From the NCBI RefSeq assembly GCF_903642285.1, contig NZ_CAHJWJ010000008.1:51678-115677 (forward strand): a stretch of 64,000 nt of DNA, given 5' to 3'. The DNA is from Sphingomonas bacterium (GTDB lineage Bacteria; Pseudomonadota; Alphaproteobacteria; Sphingomonadales; Sphingomonadaceae). The position numbers and the translations under genes are program-made. The notes below the pieces were generated by a model. The model was given only the letters and a program-made list of their open reading frames with translations. It had not been told where the DNA came from and did not search any database. This document shows positions 17,485-25,396 of this stretch, one piece after another. Every line of letters begins with the position of its first letter. Position 1 is the first letter of the stretch.

Positions 17485-17531
17485 CCTTGGTAAGGCTGAG
17501 GTCGTGAGTTCAATCCTCACCAGCAGCACCA
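17485..17531 (+). other. att site: 3' fragment of tRNA-Thr(GGU)
   Basis: The sequence from the anticodon loop (TTGGTAA, anticodon GGT) through the T arm to the CCA end matches tRNA-Thr, but the 5' half is not present: the bases before 17485 give no D arm or acceptor strand. This is the tail left when an element integrates into the 3' part of a tRNA gene. The intact gene should be at the other island end, left of this window. A terminator-like hairpin follows directly, as after a real tRNA gene. Confidence 0.75.
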
Positions 17532-17540
17532 GCATTCCTG

Positions 17541-17561
17541 CCGGCGAGCCATTCTCGCCGG
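17541..17561 (+). terminator. Hairpin after the tRNA-Thr fragment
   Basis: CCGGCGAG and CTCGCCGG pair around a five-base loop, followed by CCTTTCT. Its position just after the CCA end fits the native tRNA terminator, which supports that DNA to the right was the original downstream flank. Confidence 0.5.
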
Positions 17562-17672
17562 ACCCTTTCTGTGGGAGGCCCCGTAATGCCTCAAGAGGAA
17601 GAGGAGATCGGCTCTTCGCCGTGACGGGTTGAGGTTGAGAGAGGCTCTCGGCGCCCGTCGTGGGGATCTCTC

Positions 17673-18265
17673 ATAGCGACTGTCCTTTCCGATTCTCGCG
17701 CCTCCGGCGTTTCGCGTCCTGCACCCTCGGGAGCCTACAAGGTCGACATCAGCCGCGGCGAGCGGATCGGCCGCGTCTCCTCTGAGTGGTTCTCGCGCCC
17801 CGACGACGAGCGATTCCTGTCGCTAGGCGCGCTGCACGCAGCCGTCCGCGCCCGCTCCGAGCGGTCGACCGCCCGCACCGTCGAGACCAAGGCGCTCCGC
17901 GTCGAGGCGAGCCGCGACGATGCGGAGCGGCTGTCGCTGATCCTGCCCGGCCAGGATATGCCGGTGGCACCCACCCACTGGTCGTACGGCCAGCTCTGCA
18001 GCCTGGTTGGCGCACCAGCCAGCTACATGCGCCAGTTGCCCGCACCGCTCGCCGGCATCAACCTCCAGCACGGCCTGCTCTCGCACCGCGCCGAGCTGGT
18101 GAAGACCTTGGAAGCCGACGACGGGCGTATCGAACTGCGCGCCGTGACCGGTCCCGACTACGGCCGCATCTGGGATTACGAGCTGGTCGAAGCGGTGATG
18201 CATATCGCCGGCGACGGCACTGGCGACACGCGCTGGAAGGTGCCGGGGCTGCTCGACTGGTCGGA
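17673..18265 (+). pseudogene. DUF932 (plasmid/phage-like) protein, truncated
   Basis: The frame from 17673 reads ATVLSDSRASG, then AYKVDISRGERIGRVSSEWFSRP and THWSYGQLCSLVGAPASYMRQLP, which is the N-terminal two-thirds of DUF932 proteins that are common on plasmids and integrative elements. The expected first codon is ATA, not ATG, and no good start is near; the next in-frame ATG is at 17958. The protein is cut at KVPGLLDWS, where an istB fragment begins. Function of the family is not established. Confidence 0.7.
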
Positions 18266-18334
18266 TCGAGGTCCGGCGCGACGCCAGCGAAGAACCAGAC
18301 GGACGCCTCCCGCTCCGTGAGCCCCTTTCGCCGG

Positions 18335-18880
18335 CGGGTATGTCCTGCGGCGCGAGAACATCATCGCACTGGGCAACAGCGGCACGGGCAAGACGCATGT
18401 CGCGCTCGGCCTCGGTCTGGCCGCCTGCCAGAAGGGCTTTACGGTCGCGTTCACGACCGCGGCTGCGCTGGTCAGCCAACTTCTGGAAGCGCGAGACGAA
18501 CGCCGCCTGCTGAAGATGCAGCGCGACCTTGCAGCGGTGAAGCTGCTGATCATCGACGAGCTTGGCTATGTGCCGCTGTCGCCCACGGTGCCGAGCTGCT
18601 GTTCGAGGTGTTCTCGCAAAGGTACGAGCGCGGCTCCACGATCGTCACTTCCAACCTGCCGTTCGAGGACCGGACCCAGGTGCTGGGCAGCGAACGGCTC
18701 ACCCGCGCGCTGCTCGACCGTCTCACCCACCACGTCAGTATCCTGACGATGAACGGCGACAGCTATCGACTGAAGCAGTCCGCTGGGCGTCGCCGCTCCG
18801 CTGCCAGGGCGGAGCAAAACCAGGCCGCCGAGATCATCGACCCCGAAACCGGCGAGATCACCACGTATGATCGACGATGA
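18335..18880 (+). pseudogene. IstB-like ATPase of IS21 family, truncated and frameshifted
   Basis: The first part shows Walker A GNSGTGKTH, the LLIIDELGYVPLSP Walker B region and the second part, in another frame after about 18583, continues with AELLFEVFSQRYERGSTIVTSNLPF and a normal C-terminus. A small deletion near 18583 separates the frames. The N-terminal DnaA-like DNA-binding part is missing and no istA is next to it. It is fused to the broken DUF932 gene. Confidence 0.8.
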
Positions 18881-18894
18881 CGACGATAGGAAGA

Positions 18895-18912
18895 GGGCCC
18901 CGCTCGGGGCCC
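18895..18912 (+). terminator. GC hairpin after istB remnant
   Basis: GGGCCCCG and CGGGGCCC form a perfect eight-pair stem with a two-base centre, 14 bases after the istB stop, followed by TTCAT. A T-run is weak. Confidence 0.45.
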
Positions 18913-19029
18913 TTCATATCGTCAGGCCCGCATCAACAATGGCCTCTCCGCCCCGCTGGCCTGGCATCCGACCGGCGTTGACACCCGCTCGCGTACCGAG
19001 TCTGTCACTATGTCGGGGAACGTCAGCGC

Positions 19030-19722
19030 TTAGGTCGACAAGTCGCCCACTTTCATGGTTTTGACCAAGTGAAGAAGCGATCGCACGGCTAACGTCTTGA
19101 TCTCGGGCATCTTCGGTTCCCAGGGCTTCGAATAGCCCGCGAAGATCGTGGTCCCCTCGATGGTGGCGCTGATGAACAAGGCAATTGTGCGGCAATCCTC
19201 TTCGGACAAGGCGCGGTTCACCTCTTTGACCAATCGGGCAAAGCCCTGCTGCGCCTTGGCGTAGAATTCCTGCACGAGCTGATCGACCTTGGGATTGTGG
19301 TTCGCCAGCGCCCAGAGTTCGGGAAAGAGGTTGGTCGTCCGCTTCGATCGGATGTCGTCCAGCGTGAACGCGATGGCGCGCTCGAGTCGCTCGTCCGGAT
19401 CATCGGACACGTCGCTCATGATCTCGGCGGTAAGGTCGGCATAGCCTAGCAGGATGGCTTCGAGCAGTTCCTGCACAAGATCTTCCTTGCGCGGAAAATA
19501 ATAACTGACGTTGCCGACCTTCGTGCCACATGCGGCCGCTATTCGCCTTAGCGTAAAGGCCCTTGAACCTTCCTCGACCAGGACGTTCAGCGCGGCACGG
19601 AGAATTTGCTCGATCGTTTCCACGCTGCAGGCATACGCACCTTGCCGCGTCCGGATCTTCATCACCGGAACATCTTTCTGATCCTGTCCCATCGGCTCCG
19701 CTCTTATCAGTTGCGGACCCAT
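19030..19722 (-). CDS. TetR-family transcriptional regulator next to amine dehydrogenase cluster
   Basis: A 230-residue regulator with the HTH in AFTLRRIAAACGTKVGNVSYYFPRKEDLV (residues about 59-87) and an all-helical ligand domain. The ATG at 19722 has AGGA nine bases upstream. It is the last gene of the minus-strand aau cluster in order and could control it in response to an amine or its aldehyde; no site was proved. It lies 70 bases after the cytochrome gene. Confidence 0.85.
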   Translation of the reverse strand: MGPQLIRAEPMGQDQKDVPVMKIRTRQGAYACSVETIEQILRAALNVLVEEGSRAFTLRRIAAACGTKVGNVSYYFPRKEDLVQELLEAILLGYADLTAEIMSDVSDDPDERLERAIAFTLDDIRSKRTTNLFPELWALANHNPKVDQLVQEFYAKAQQGFARLVKEVNRALSEEDCRTIALFISATIEGTTIFAGYSKPWEPKMPEIKTLAVRSLLHLVKTMKVGDLST

Positions 19723-19791
19723 GCCAGTTTTCCTGCAATCCGCAAGTTCCCCGCGCTCGAGGATGCACGGCTCGCTACCATAGGATACCGG

Positions 19792-20316
19792 TTAACCTGC
19801 CTTGCCGCCGGGTGACGCCGGGTACAGCAGCCGCAGCGATGCCGGTGCCTTGCACGCGCGGATGACCCGCTCGACCAGTTTCACGCGAAGCGCCTTCAAC
19901 GATACCTCGGACAGTGCGTGCGGTCGTTCCCGGCTTACCTCCGCTTCGGTGAACGGCGGACTGGACGGCGGCGTGCTGGGTCCGCCGAGCGTGAAGACAA
20001 CATAGTTCAGCAGATCGGCGAGTTCGGCATTGTCCGTGATGCGGGAATGCGCGACGTTCGGCAGCTGGATCAGATAGGCGCGTGCGGCGGGATCGCACAG
20101 GAAATAGCCCACTCGGTCGCGTAGCACCGGGAGGAGCGCAGGTGCCGAATCGCCGGAGATGCCGTGGCACCCCCCGCAATTCTCGACATAATCGGACCGC
20201 GCCTGCACCGGATCGGCGATCTTGCCGGCGGCGACCTCCGCCACCGCTGCGCCGGCCGCGCCTGTGCACGACAACAGGGCCAGCAGCATCCAACGACGAA
20301 CGCTACCGGCGGTCAT
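19792..20316 (-). CDS. Monohaem c-type cytochrome of the aau cluster
   Basis: A 174-residue exported protein with a basic start and hydrophobic run (RRWMLLALLSCTGAAGAA), and one haem site CGGCH (47-51). It lies ten bases after aauA. In Alcaligenes faecalis the gene after aauA (orf-2) also codes for a small periplasmic monohaem cytochrome c, so it may take electrons from the amine dehydrogenase. A GTG at 20340 is an alternative start that overlaps aauA. Confidence 0.8.
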   Translation of the reverse strand: MTAGSVRRWMLLALLSCTGAAGAAVAEVAAGKIADPVQARSDYVENCGGCHGISGDSAPALLPVLRDRVGYFLCDPAARAYLIQLPNVAHSRITDNAELADLLNYVVFTLGGPSTPPSSPPFTEAEVSRERPHALSEVSLKALRVKLVERVIRACKAPASLRLLYPASPGGKAG

Positions 20317-20326
20317 GCGCGAGCTT

Positions 20327-20869
20327 TTATTGTGCCGCACCGACCAGCACCGCGGTGGAGCAGTGATACTCCATGCTGCGCGTGCCGAAGCACCAGATGA
20401 CGTTGTTGTTGAGCTGCGGCACGTAAAGCTGCGTCGCGCGATCGGTATTGTCGCAATTGCACTGGCCGCAGGCCGGCTTGCCGCAACAATCGCGGTACGC
20501 GATCAGATACGCCTTGCCCTGGTCGGGATTGATGCAGGTGCCGACCCAAGACACCGGCGACGGCTGCGCACCCGCCGGGCACGCATTGACCGCACCGCCG
20601 CAGCAGCTGCAGAGCGATCCGTCGATCGCGCAATAGCGCCAATAATCGCACTTGGTGTCGTCCTTGGTCTGGGCCGACCGCGCGAAGCTGGTCTTTCCTT
20701 CCAGCGACCGATCGGGCTTCTGCGCCTGGGCGCGACTGACCGGCAGCAAGGGGAAGACAGGCGCGGCGACCAAGGCGACGCCCAGTTTCGACAACATGCT
20801 CCGTCGTGACGTAGCGCCGGCAAATCGCCGCAGCAGCCGCTCACCGATCGCATCGACCTTCGTGTTCAT
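20327..20869 (-). CDS. aauA: Aromatic amine dehydrogenase small subunit (TTQ enzyme)
   Basis: A 180-residue precursor with a twin-arginine signal (SRRSMLSKLGVALVAAP) and the cysteine-rich beta-subunit fold. The two tryptophans that become tryptophan tryptophylquinone are Trp108 (VSWVGTC) and Trp159 (VIWCFG); catalytic aspartates are Asp83 (AIDGS) and Asp127 (AYRDCC). Disulfide cysteines are all present. Numbering nearly equals that of the A. faecalis enzyme. It oxidises primary amines to aldehyde and ammonia in the periplasm. Methylamine dehydrogenase is homologous; the aauBEDA order with no mauFG favours the aromatic type, but substrate is not proved. RBS: AAAAGGGGC before ATG 20869. Confidence 0.85.
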   Translation of the reverse strand: MNTKVDAIGERLLRRFAGATSRRSMLSKLGVALVAAPVFPLLPVSRAQAQKPDRSLEGKTSFARSAQTKDDTKCDYWRYCAIDGSLCSCCGGAVNACPAGAQPSPVSWVGTCINPDQGKAYLIAYRDCCGKPACGQCNCDNTDRATQLYVPQLNNNVIWCFGTRSMEYHCSTAVLVGAAQ

Positions 20870-20900
20870 TGGAAATGCCCCTTTTGGTAGATGGTCACGG

Positions 20901-21503
20901 TCACGCGGTCTTGACCTTGAGGCCGTTGATATAATCCTGGACCGAGCGCAGCCCGAGTTCATGCGCTACGATCAGGCTTTCCAGATGCTCGCGGCTGTTG
21001 ACGAGGCCCTTGGACAGGACGGTGCCGGCGGCATCCATCAGCACCGCATAGGGCAGCTTGTCGACGTGGAAGGCGAGCCCCGCCTCGGCACCGTTGACGA
21101 ACGGGTAGCGCTCGATCGACTGTTGCGCGATCATCTTGCGCTGCACCGCTGCATCGTCGTCACCGATGAAGACGAGTTCGACGCGTTCCGCCCGGGCGAA
21201 CGACTTTGCGGCCGGGATCAGGTTCTTGCAGAGCGGACATTCCGCCGAGACGAACATCAGGAGCCGCATCGATTGATGGGTCAGCGCGCCGCCGATTTCC
21301 AGCGCCTCGCCGTCCATCGTCTTCAGGTGCATCTGCGGTGCCGCATCGCCCACCGCCGGTCCGCGGTCCCCGGTCAGGGCCCCCGCCGGCGCGACGCGCA
21401 TGTGCAACACCCCGACCTGGCGGGCGAGCGCGATCAACGCCACGGACAGGCAGGCGATCACCACCCAGGACAGACCTTGCGAGACGAGAAGAGCAGTCAG
21501 CAT
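20901..21503 (-). CDS. aauD: Amine dehydrogenase accessory protein, MauD/AauD type
   Basis: A 200-residue thioredoxin-like protein with an N-terminal membrane anchor (WVVIACLSVALIALARQVGV) and the CPLC motif in SAECPLCKNLIP. In the mau/aau systems MauD is needed to form the many disulfides of the small subunit. The ATG at 21503 gives the normal MauD length; a longer frame continues upstream but overlaps aauE. Confidence 0.85.
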   Translation of the reverse strand: MLTALLVSQGLSWVVIACLSVALIALARQVGVLHMRVAPAGALTGDRGPAVGDAAPQMHLKTMDGEALEIGGALTHQSMRLLMFVSAECPLCKNLIPAAKSFARAERVELVFIGDDDAAVQRKMIAQQSIERYPFVNGAEAGLAFHVDKLPYAVLMDAAGTVLSKGLVNSREHLESLIVAHELGLRSVQDYINGLKVKTA

Positions 21504-21520
21504 CGGCGATATCCTATCGG

Positions 21521-22048
21521 TCAGGCAGGCTGCGGGCGGAAACCCGGCAGCGCCAGGAGGGCGTTGAGGAGGAGGATCAACAGGAAGAGCGTCAGGCCCG
21601 TCGCCATCGCGGCGATCCGCTCCATGACGGGCAGCGTGCCAGCGAGAAGGTTGAACGAGAGCGCGATCGCCATCATCAGGTTGCGCACCACCAGCGCGCC
21701 GTGCAGCGACTGGCGCAGACCGCCGACGCCGCATCCGCAATCGATATGGCTGCGACCGCGCCGGATGTTGATGCCGATCGCCGCGGCGAAGGCCAGCAGT
21801 AGGACCGCCGCGACGATCGGCACCCATCGGCGCTCGCCGAGCAGCAGAGCGAGCCCCACCGCCCCTTCCAGCCAGGGCAGGATGGCCGCGACGGGCGCAA
21901 CCGCGATCGGCGGGAGCAGACGGTAGTTGGCGACCACGCCGGACAGCGTCGCGCGGTGGCGAAGCTTTGCCCACGCGCCCACCAGGAAGACGAGCCCCGC
22001 GCAGAACGCGGCAGCGTCACCGATCGTCAAGGCGGCCTCGTGCAGCAT
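21521..22048 (-). CDS. aauE: Amine dehydrogenase accessory membrane protein, MauE/AauE type
   Basis: A 175-residue inner-membrane protein with about four or five membrane segments and the motif HIDCGCGV. The family (MauE/DoxX-related) works with MauD in small-subunit maturation. It sits three bases after aauB and 17 before aauD, the same order as the A. faecalis aau cluster. Confidence 0.82.
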   Translation of the reverse strand: MLHEAALTIGDAAAFCAGLVFLVGAWAKLRHRATLSGVVANYRLLPPIAVAPVAAILPWLEGAVGLALLLGERRWVPIVAAVLLLAFAAAIGINIRRGRSHIDCGCGVGGLRQSLHGALVVRNLMMAIALSFNLLAGTLPVMERIAAMATGLTLFLLILLLNALLALPGFRPQPA

Positions 22049-22051
22049 TCG

Positions 22052-23323
22052 TCAGTTGCCCATCCCGTTGCTCTTTGCCGGCGTGGGCATGGCCATCGGC
22101 GCTGTAGCCGGTGTTCCGACATCGGCCGTGATGATGAGCCCCGGCCCCGTCTTCTCGATCTTGCGCTTCTCTTCCATCGTGCGCGCGTCGAGCACGTAGG
22201 TGGTGCCCTCCTTGTCGCTGACGAAGAGGAGCGGCGTCGCATCCTGCGTCACCTCGATGGTCGACGACGGCTGCTTGAGCGGGCGCCGCTTCACGACCTT
22301 CCTAGTGGCCAAATCGAGGTCCCAGATCTCTTCGCCCGCCTCGTTCTGCGACCAATATTCGCCCTTGTGCATCAGCACGTACAGATGGCCGCTCGGCCGG
22401 TGCAGCGCCATCAATTGCCGCCCGCCGGGCAGCCAGTTGACGTCGAGCGGCTTGGCCTCGCCGGGCCTGACCCCCGCCGCCGCCTGGATCGAGAAGGGTG
22501 CCCCCACCGCAGGCGCGGCACCCATCATCGCCTGGTACACCAGGCCCGAATAGCTGATGAACGTCACCTGCTTCTTGGTCTTGTCATAGGTGAAATTACT
22601 GAAGATCGGATCGCCCGTCGCGGAGAAGAACGAGGCGGTGTGCGTGATCTTCGGCTTGCCGGTCATGGTGTCGACCGTGACCATCGAGCCGTCCGAACAT
22701 AGTGCGGAGAAGCCGATCCCAGGATTGGGGATCAGGCTGGCGCAACCGGGCAGCTCGATCGCCTGCACGAACTTGCGCTTCTCCAGGTCGATCATGTTGA
22801 CCGACGAGGCGGGATTGTAATTATAGGCATAGGCTGTCTTGCCATCGTCGTTGACGATAAAATTCTGCTTCTCGCCACCGATAATGATCCGGCCGGGAAT
22901 CGGGATCTCGGTCTGCAACTTCAACGTCGTGCTGTCGTACACCGCGATGAAGTCCTGGCGTGTTCCGCGATCGGCCTTGGTCCAGATCGTATCCGCGACG
23001 TAGTAATATTTGCCCGCGGGATCGATCGCCATGTCCGCCCGGTTCGACGTATCGACCTCGCCGCGCATCTTGCCCGTCGCGCCGTCGAAGATACGGACGC
23101 CGCCCATGCCGAACCCGCCGCGGATATAGGCCCATTGCGGCTGCGGCGGCAGGATCGTCGCGACCGATGCCTCTTCGGCCTTCAGTTCGACGTTCGACGG
23201 CGGCGCGGCCGGCATCGGCGGCGTTTCCGTCGTCTGCGCCATGGCGGCGGTCAACGGCAGCGCGACGCTGGCCAACGCCGCAACTCTCATCCAATTCTGC
23301 CACGTGCAACCCGGGAAAGTCAT
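22052..23323 (-). CDS. aauB: Amine dehydrogenase large subunit (beta-propeller)
   Basis: A 423-residue secreted protein with signal peptide MRVAALASVALPLTAAMAQ and a seven-bladed propeller typical of the heavy chain of methylamine/aromatic amine dehydrogenases: QWAYIRGGFGMGGVRIFDG, RADMAIDPAGKYYYVADT, IGFSALCSDGSM, PSGHLYVLMHKGE. It forms the alpha2beta2 complex with AauA and forms the substrate channel to TTQ. ATG 23323 was chosen because the signal peptide follows; an upstream in-frame start would add 23 residues. Confidence 0.85.
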   Translation of the reverse strand: MTFPGCTWQNWMRVAALASVALPLTAAMAQTTETPPMPAAPPSNVELKAEEASVATILPPQPQWAYIRGGFGMGGVRIFDGATGKMRGEVDTSNRADMAIDPAGKYYYVADTIWTKADRGTRQDFIAVYDSTTLKLQTEIPIPGRIIIGGEKQNFIVNDDGKTAYAYNYNPASSVNMIDLEKRKFVQAIELPGCASLIPNPGIGFSALCSDGSMVTVDTMTGKPKITHTASFFSATGDPIFSNFTYDKTKKQVTFISYSGLVYQAMMGAAPAVGAPFSIQAAAGVRPGEAKPLDVNWLPGGRQLMALHRPSGHLYVLMHKGEYWSQNEAGEEIWDLDLATRKVVKRRPLKQPSSTIEVTQDATPLLFVSDKEGTTYVLDARTMEEKRKIEKTGPGLIITADVGTPATAPMAMPTPAKSNGMGN

Positions 23324-23415
23324 GCTCTCAACCCCCTGAACGGTGCGCCTGCACCATGACCGAGCGACCATTGTCGGCACCGCCCGCATCATGCCGCCAC
23401 CAAAGGCTGGACGAT

Positions 23416-23485
23416 CGTCAAGACTTCGTCAAGCGATATTCCGGCGGTTCGTTGACGATACATTTTCATCGGTTCGGCTTGACGA
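23416..23485. promoter_or_regulatory. Four CGTCAA half-sites between aauB and divergent cytochrome
   Basis: CGTCAAG occurs at 23416-23422 and 23427-23433, exactly 11 bases apart, and the reverse form TTGACGA at 23452-23458 and 23479-23485. The region is the only promoter space for aauB and the plus-strand cytochrome. The arrangement looks like a regulator array, perhaps of the nearby TetR protein; some TTGACG copies could also be -35 boxes. Confidence 0.4.
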
Positions 23486-23559
23486 AACCTTGAAGACCGA
23501 CCTAACTTGAACGAGGTTCGCGGGGCCCTTGGGTGCCGGATGGTTTCGGGAGAATCACG

Positions 23560-24030
23560 ATGCGGCTCGCTTACGCTCTAGCCATCTCGCTTGCCGGCGC
23601 GATCGCGGTTCCATCGCTCGCGGCACCCGCCCCACAGCTGTTCGCCGAACGATGCGCGATGTGTCATCAGGCGAGCGGCACCGGCCTACCGGGCCAGTTC
23701 CCGCGCCTGGCGGGGCGGGTCAACGGTATGGCGCAGACCGACCCGGGCCGCCGCTATCTGATCCTGGTCATGCTGAACGGCATGGTCGGGCAGATCGACG
23801 TCGACGGGCAGCGGATCATCGGGCTGATGCCGTCGATGGCGGCGCTGAAGGATCAGGATCTGGCTGATCTTCTGAATCACGCGATCCAGCTCGGGGCCAT
23901 CGCGAAGGGCAAGAAACCCGCAGCCTTTACCGCCGGAGAAATCGCCGCGATCCGCAAGAACGGGTCGATCGGGCCGTCGGCGGTCCATGCGGAGCGGGCG
24001 AAGCTCGTCGCCAGCGGCACGGTGCACTAA
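23560..24030 (+). CDS. Secreted monohaem cytochrome c
   Basis: A 156-residue protein with a signal peptide (MRLAYALAISLAGAIAVPSLAA), one haem motif CAMCH (32-36) and a candidate axial Met in GLMPSM. RBS GGGAG lies nine bases before the ATG. It is divergent from aauB. It is similar in general form to the cytochrome after aauA, so two different cytochromes flank the dehydrogenase genes, and either could carry electrons to the terminal oxidase. Confidence 0.85.
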   Translation: MRLAYALAISLAGAIAVPSLAAPAPQLFAERCAMCHQASGTGLPGQFPRLAGRVNGMAQTDPGRRYLILVMLNGMVGQIDVDGQRIIGLMPSMAALKDQDLADLLNHAIQLGAIAKGKKPAAFTAGEIAAIRKNGSIGPSAVHAERAKLVASGTVH

Positions 24031-24040
24031 GCGGCCAGGC

Positions 24041-25198
24041 TTAGCCGGCCAACGCGCCGTCCATCGGCGCTTGCGCAGGCGACCCGTTCTTGAACATCGC
24101 GGGCAGCAGCACCGTCGCCGCAGTACCGGCCAGCGCGATGGCACCCAGCGCGGCGAGGCCGTCCAACCGCATGGCGATGGCACCGAGCGCGGGGCCGCCC
24201 GCCATGGCACCGCATTGCACCATCGCGACGAACCGCCGGTCCCGTTCCGTCGCGCATCGCTCCATCGCCCAGGCGGAAAAGCGGATGGTCCCGAACGTCG
24301 ACCCTGCATTGAACAGCGCGAGCGCGACGATATAGCCGGCCAGCCCCGTCCCCGCCGTCAGGAACAGCGGCGACACCATGGCCGCGCCGCAAACGAGCGC
24401 GGTCAGCCACGGCTCGAGTCGCGGACCCGAAAACGCCGCGACCAACGCGAGCGGCGCACTCGCGAGCGAACCCATCGCGATCGCAAAGCCGATATCGGTG
24501 TCCCGCACGTCGAGCGCCGAGCCGATCGTCGCGATATAACTCCAGAGCATCATCGTGATCGCGATCGTCAGCGCCATCGGCACGATCTCGCGGCCGAACG
24601 ATCGCCCCGTCACCACGCGCCCGAATCGCTCCCCCGCTGAGTCGCGTGATCCCGCCGGCCAGAGATCATGATCGACATCCTCCTTCCGGGAAAACAGCGC
24701 GATGATCAGCGGTACCCCTGCCAGCGTCCCCAACGCGACCCCCGGGCTCCACATTACCGCGATCCAAGGCAGTCCAGCCAGGACGAGCGTCGAGAGAAGT
24801 TGCTGCGCCAGCATGATGATACCGATCGCGCGGTGGGGCCGCGCGCGCGCCGCGATCGCGACCGCATGGGCGAGCAACAGTCCCATGACCGCGCCCAGGA
24901 CGAGCCGAAGGACCATGATCGCGAACAGCCCGTGGGCGACCGAAAGCGCCAAGCTCGCGCCCATCCCGAGCGCTGGCCCCGCCCTGATCAAGCGCCGGGT
25001 GGCGTTGCCCGGCAACCAGCTCAGCAAGGCACCCGCCGTCATGCCGATCTGTCCGATGCTGACGATCCAGCCGAAATCCTGCGGGTCGATCGCGTGATGA
25101 TCGACGAGCAAGGCGAGCGCGACGGGTTCTATGCCGGACTGCAGCGACGCCAATGTCGCGATCACCCTTGCACGCGTGCCGGCAGCTTCGAGGCCCAT
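24041..25198 (-). CDS. Major facilitator superfamily transporter
   Basis: A 385-residue protein of about twelve hydrophobic segments in two halves with a central charged loop (FSRKEDVDHDLWPAGSRDS). It is shorter than many MFS members and has no substrate motif that I can name. It converges on the cytochrome gene with an 11-base gap. By location it could carry an amine, its acid product or an unrelated compound. Confidence 0.8.
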   Translation of the reverse strand: MGLEAAGTRARVIATLASLQSGIEPVALALLVDHHAIDPQDFGWIVSIGQIGMTAGALLSWLPGNATRRLIRAGPALGMGASLALSVAHGLFAIMVLRLVLGAVMGLLLAHAVAIAARARPHRAIGIIMLAQQLLSTLVLAGLPWIAVMWSPGVALGTLAGVPLIIALFSRKEDVDHDLWPAGSRDSAGERFGRVVTGRSFGREIVPMALTIAITMMLWSYIATIGSALDVRDTDIGFAIAMGSLASAPLALVAAFSGPRLEPWLTALVCGAAMVSPLFLTAGTGLAGYIVALALFNAGSTFGTIRFSAWAMERCATERDRRFVAMVQCGAMAGGPALGAIAMRLDGLAALGAIALAGTAATVLLPAMFKNGSPAQAPMDGALAG

Positions 25199-25396
25199 CG
25201 GATTTCTCCACGTCGAACAACGCGCGAGATGCGCGGCGACCTGCAGGTTCCTCTCGACCGGCCCTCTCCGCTGGGGCCACTGTGCTATCGATTATTCGAC
25301 TCGACGCCCCGCTTGGCAAGCCTTTTGTGAATGCCTTGTCGTGGTATGCCGGAACAGCGGCTGCCGCCCTGCCACCGATCGATCACGGCCGATCGG
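25199..25396. other. Gap between MFS and sulfotransferase genes
   Basis: It holds the promoter space of the MFS gene and the 3' flank of the sulfotransferase gene. No further gene or clear hairpin is seen. Confidence 0.4.

Noticed and set aside
17485..17531. Intact tRNA-Thr gene
   Set aside because: No D arm or 5' acceptor strand precedes the anticodon loop; only the 3' part is present.
20327..22052. True methylamine (mau) cluster
   Set aside because: No mauF, mauC (amicyanin), mauG, mauM or mauN; order and residue numbering fit the aau type better, although substrate is not proven.
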